Positions 13,299-15,768 of a stretch of 15,768 nucleotides of DNA are shown here, piece by piece. Source of the DNA: an uncultured Collinsella sp. (lineage in GTDB: Bacteria; Actinomycetota; Coriobacteriia; Coriobacteriales; Coriobacteriaceae); assembly GCA_900545995.1 (NCBI GenBank), contig URBM01000030.1:1-15768 (forward strand), given 5' to 3'. The number at the start of each line of letters is the position of its first letter. Position 1 is the stretch's first letter. The notes below the pieces were generated by a model that was not told where the DNA came from, did no database searches, and was given only the letters and a program-made list of their open reading frames with translations. The position numbers were made by a program, and so were the translations under genes.

Positions 13299-15119
13299 AT
13301 GTCCGTTGAGGTCATGAGGTCTGTGATCGATGCTGCCGAGGGGCGCGTGCCCGTCGACACGCTGTTTACCAATGCGCAGATCGTCGACGTGTACGGTCAG
13401 CGTGTGGCGCCCGGTAGCGTTGCCGTCAAGGACGGTGTGATCGTCGGCGTACTCTACGATGGTCGCGACGATGCCGCTGGCACCTACGAGGCAACTGAGG
13501 TCATCGACTGCCAGGGTTGCTATCTCGCTCCCGGTTTTATTGACGGGCATTTGCATATCGAGTCTTCGAACATCCGTCCCGCCGAGTATGCTCGCATGGC
13601 CGCGACGCGCGGTACTACCACCGCCATTGCCGACAGCCACGAGATTGCCAATGTTGCCGGTCTCGACGGCTTGCGCTTTATGATCGAGGACGGCCGCCAC
13701 GCACCCATCTCCATCAAGTACATGATGCCTTCGTGCGTGCCCGCGCTGCCCGACGAGCAGGCCGGTGCCGTTATTTCGGCTGCCGATATGCAGGCGTTTT
13801 TTGCCGAGCATCCAGGCGATGTCTTTGGTCTGGGCGAAATGATGAACCTGCCGGGCGTCTTTATGGCCGACCCCGAGACCTGTGCTCGCATCGATGCTGC
13901 CAACCAGACGCCGTCCAAGCAGGTTGACGGCCACGCGCCGCTCGTTGCCGGTAAGGACCTCAACGCCTATGCCGCAGCGGGCATTATCGCCGACCACGAG
14001 TCGACGATTCCCGAGGAGGCACTCGACAAGCTGTCCCGCGGCATGTATGTGATGCTGCGTGAGGGCACGTGCAGCCACGACCTGGCCAACCTGTCGCCGA
14101 TGCTGCTGGAGAACCCTGCCCGCGCCCGCCGCTGCTGCTTTGCGACCGACGACCGCGCTCCCTCCGATGCTCTTTCGACCGGTATGATCGACAATGCCTG
14201 CCGCGTGGCTATCGAGGCCGGCATCGACCCGGTGGTCGCCATCTCCATGGCGTCCCTCTCCACGGCCGAGGCGTTTGGCCTGGATCACGGCTGTCGCGAC
14301 CCGCACGAGCTGCGTGGTGCGATTGCCCCGGGCAAGCGTGCCGACCTGCTGGTGCTCAATGACCTGACGTTTGCCGCGGCCCCGCATCGCGTATATGCCG
14401 CCGGTGCTCTGGTGGCGCAGGACGGCACCTTTGTGGGCGAGATCGCACCCGAGATGGCCGAGGTTGCGGCCCTTGCCGATGAGCTGCGCGCCTCCGTTAA
14501 GCTGCCGAAGCTTTCGCTCGACGTATTCGACTATGCCTTTAACCCGGGCGAGGCCGTGATTGACGTGGTGCCGGGTAAGGCCATCACGGGCATGGTTCGC
14601 CCCGAGAACGCCGAGGGCCTGCGCCGCATTATGTTGATCGAGCGCCACGGCCGCGGCGCGTCGTTGCAGGCCGAGGGCGCCGACGGTGATGGTCCTGTGG
14701 GCCTGGGTCTTGTCGGCAAGCACATCGGTCGCGGCTGGGTGCGCGGTTTCACCATCACGGGTGGCGCCATTGCCTCCACGATCGGCCACGACTCGCACAA
14801 CGTGTGCGTGGTGGGCGACAACGCCGCCGATATGATGGCTGCTGTCGAGGCCGTGGGCCAAGGTGGTCACGTGCTGGTGCGCAACGGCGAGGTCGTGGCG
14901 CGCATTCCGCTGGCGCTCGGTGGCCTCATGAGCGAAGGCACGGCCGAGGACGTTGCCGCGCAGCACGACGACTTTATGGTCAAGGCACGCGCTATGGGTA
15001 TTGAGCCGCCGCTCGACCCCATCATGGGCATCATCTTCCTGCCCCTGCCGGTGATCCCGACGCTCCGCATTCGCCCCGAGGGCATGTTCGACGTCACGAC
15101 CTTCACCTACGCCGACTAG
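13299..15119 (+). CDS. ade: Adenine deaminase
   Basis: Hydrolyses adenine to hypoxanthine and ammonia in purine salvage or catabolism. The 606-residue amidohydrolase begins with the small beta domain (TLFTNAQIVDVYGQRVAPGS). The metal-binding GFIDGHLHIESS has H84 and H86. Then come ADSHEIANV (111-119), GLGEMMNLPG (177-186), VDGHAPLVAGKDLNAY with H212, ADHE with H233, and FATDDRAPSD with D284/D285. The C-terminal region ends in RPEGMFDVTTF, as in the family. The ATG at 13299 is preferred because AAAGGAG (13287-13293) sits five bases upstream and the family N-terminus begins there; the open frame further upstream runs through repeats. It has its own probable promoter and a terminator-like hairpin in its leader, suggesting control by attenuation. 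No other purine genes are in view. Confidence 0.96.
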   Translation: MSVEVMRSVIDAAEGRVPVDTLFTNAQIVDVYGQRVAPGSVAVKDGVIVGVLYDGRDDAAGTYEATEVIDCQGCYLAPGFIDGHLHIESSNIRPAEYARMAATRGTTTAIADSHEIANVAGLDGLRFMIEDGRHAPISIKYMMPSCVPALPDEQAGAVISAADMQAFFAEHPGDVFGLGEMMNLPGVFMADPETCARIDAANQTPSKQVDGHAPLVAGKDLNAYAAAGIIADHESTIPEEALDKLSRGMYVMLREGTCSHDLANLSPMLLENPARARRCCFATDDRAPSDALSTGMIDNACRVAIEAGIDPVVAISMASLSTAEAFGLDHGCRDPHELRGAIAPGKRADLLVLNDLTFAAAPHRVYAAGALVAQDGTFVGEIAPEMAEVAALADELRASVKLPKLSLDVFDYAFNPGEAVIDVVPGKAITGMVRPENAEGLRRIMLIERHGRGASLQAEGADGDGPVGLGLVGKHIGRGWVRGFTITGGAIASTIGHDSHNVCVVGDNAADMMAAVEAVGQGGHVLVRNGEVVARIPLALGGLMSEGTAEDVAAQHDDFMVKARAMGIEPPLDPIMGIIFLPLPVIPTLRIRPEGMFDVTTFTYAD

Positions 15120-15181
15120 TCATCGGGGCGTTCTTAAACGACTGGCCGTCGGGGTGGCGTGTCGCCTGGCACCGCGACCGT

Positions 15182-15218
15182 AGGACCTCTGGCATGTGTG
15201 AGCTATTTGCCAGGTCCT
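15182..15218 (+). terminator. Hairpin after ade, possible weak terminator
   Basis: Bases 15182-15194 pair with 15208-15218 (11 bp with a two-base bulge on the left) around a 13-base loop. Only a broken U-tract follows (TTGT), so termination is possible but not strong. It lies 62 bases after the ade stop. Confidence 0.4.
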
Positions 15219-15246
15219 TGTAACGTTTACGCCCGCGGAGTCTTAT
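15218..15246 (+). promoter_or_regulatory. Candidate promoter for the HAD gene
   Basis: TTGTAA (15218-15223) and TCTTAT (15241-15246) are separated by exactly 17 bases, each matching four of six consensus positions. A start near 15253 would fall at the base of the hairpin described next. Moderate to weak. Confidence 0.35.
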
Positions 15247-15249
15247 TTG

Positions 15250-15311
15250 AGCTCCCTTTGGGTACGTTGAAATCGGATACACGTTCGATTCCAACAAGCC
15301 CGAAGGGAGCT
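15250..15311 (+). promoter_or_regulatory. Hairpin enclosing the HAD gene ribosome binding site
   Basis: Bases 15250-15262 pair with 15299-15311 (13 bp, one G-U). A 3x3 loop, 15266-15269 with 15292-15295, and 15271-15275 with 15286-15290 continue the stem. The AAGGGAG ribosome binding site (15303-15309) is wholly inside the right arm. A short TTTT (15311-15314) follows, so it could act as a terminator for the upstream transcript or as a translational block. Confidence 0.6.
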
Positions 15312-15316
15312 TTTCT

Positions 15317-15768
15317 ATGTTTAAACTGATTGCATCCGATATGGACGGCACACTGCTTGACGAAAACGGCCAGGTGCCTCCCGAGACCTACGAGCTGATT
15401 CTGGCGCTACACGAGCATGGCGTGCATTTCGCCGCATCGTCAGGTCGTCGCTACGATCGCTTGTGCGAGTTCTTTGCGCCCGTTCGCGACAAGATGGACT
15501 TTGTCGCCGCTAACGGCGCCCAGGTCTACGCCGACGGTAAGATGGTAGACCGTGAGGTGTATTCCCACCTGGCGATTCGAAGGCTCGCCCAAGCCGTCAG
15601 GACGTTTCCCAATCTACATCTTGCGCTCTTTGACCGAACCAAGTCCTTCCTGCTCGATGACGAGTGCAAGTTCGTGCGTGAGGTCGATAAGGACCTTCCC
15701 AATGCCGAGCGCATTTGGGAGCTGCCCGATCCCAGCGTAAATATCATCAAAGCGAGTATCTTTTGCGA
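15317..15768 (+). CDS. Cof-type HAD-IIB family hydrolase (partial, 3' end outside window)
   Basis: The first 150 codons of a haloacid dehalogenase superfamily phosphatase. Motif I is DMDGTLL with nucleophile D8 and acid/base D10, preceded by the buried strand MFKLIAS. Motif II is the serine of AASSGRR (about 39-45). VAANGAQVYADGKMV (66-80) is typical of the Cof/YidA group that dephosphorylates sugar phosphates and related small metabolites. The cap domain (type C2B) begins around residue 83 and runs to the window edge; motifs III and IV are not visible. The ATG at 15317 has AAGGGAG at 15303-15309, buried in a hairpin. The substrate cannot be inferred. Confidence 0.9.
   Translation, partial: MFKLIASDMDGTLLDENGQVPPETYELILALHEHGVHFAASSGRRYDRLCEFFAPVRDKMDFVAANGAQVYADGKMVDREVYSHLAIRRLAQAVRTFPNLHLALFDRTKSFLLDDECKFVREVDKDLPNAERIWELPDPSVNIIKASIFC

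Noticed and set aside
13233..14966. 577-codon - strand frame opposite ade
   Set aside because: Shadow of the ade gene caused by high third-position GC; composition is His/Gly/Arg/Val-rich and without recognisable domains.

Overview
The window looks like chromosome from a high-GC member of the Coriobacteriia (Actinomycetota), most likely Collinsella or a close relative. This rests on gene order, codon use, actinobacterial-style protein lengths (an L17 with a long Lys/Ala/Glu tail) and my recognition of the proteins, not on a database search. The genes are housekeeping genes. The unusual content lies mainly between them.

Positions 1-4470 are the distal end of the ribosomal-protein supercluster, all on the + strand: the last codons of an upstream gene (probably adk), map, infA, rpmJ (37 codons), rpsM, rpsK, rpsD, rpoA and rplQ, closed by a strong intrinsic terminator at 4438-4468. 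These genes supply N-terminal Met removal, initiation factor IF1, ribosomal proteins L36, S13, S11, S4 and L17, and the RNA polymerase alpha subunit. truA (tRNA pseudouridine synthase) follows, then a weakly recognisable family 2 glycosyltransferase-like gene, then argR with its own terminator. A bifunctional class A penicillin-binding protein lies convergently on the - strand (7285-9483) and ends in a low-complexity Thr/Gly/Pro tail. Diverging from it is a U32-family (RlhA-like) Fe-S protein, followed on the + strand by tyrS, adenine deaminase (ade) and the first 150 codons of a Cof-type HAD phosphatase cut by the window end.

The most interesting signal is a pair of long hairpin elements, at 792-920 (map/infA gap, overlapping the map stop codon) and 12953-13051 (tyrS/ade gap). 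Their sequences differ but they fold to the same plan: a 4-base apical loop on GACC/GGTC, a one-base bulge on the 3' side, an 8-bp helix, an 8x7 internal loop of nearly identical sequence (TCAAyTTC opposite TCrTTTC), a 6-7 bp helix, a 2x2 pyrimidine loop, then a long outer helix. In the 8-bp helix four of the eight pairs differ between copies and all four stay paired. This suggests a dispersed structured RNA or palindromic element family of unknown function.

Other regulatory structure includes a terminator-like hairpin between a probable ade promoter and the ade start (candidate attenuator), a hairpin that buries the ribosome binding site of the HAD gene, a perfect 15-bp palindrome upstream of argR, and a 27-bp-period tandem repeat in the tyrS/ade gap. 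I saw no insertion sequence, CRISPR array, tRNA or rRNA gene.
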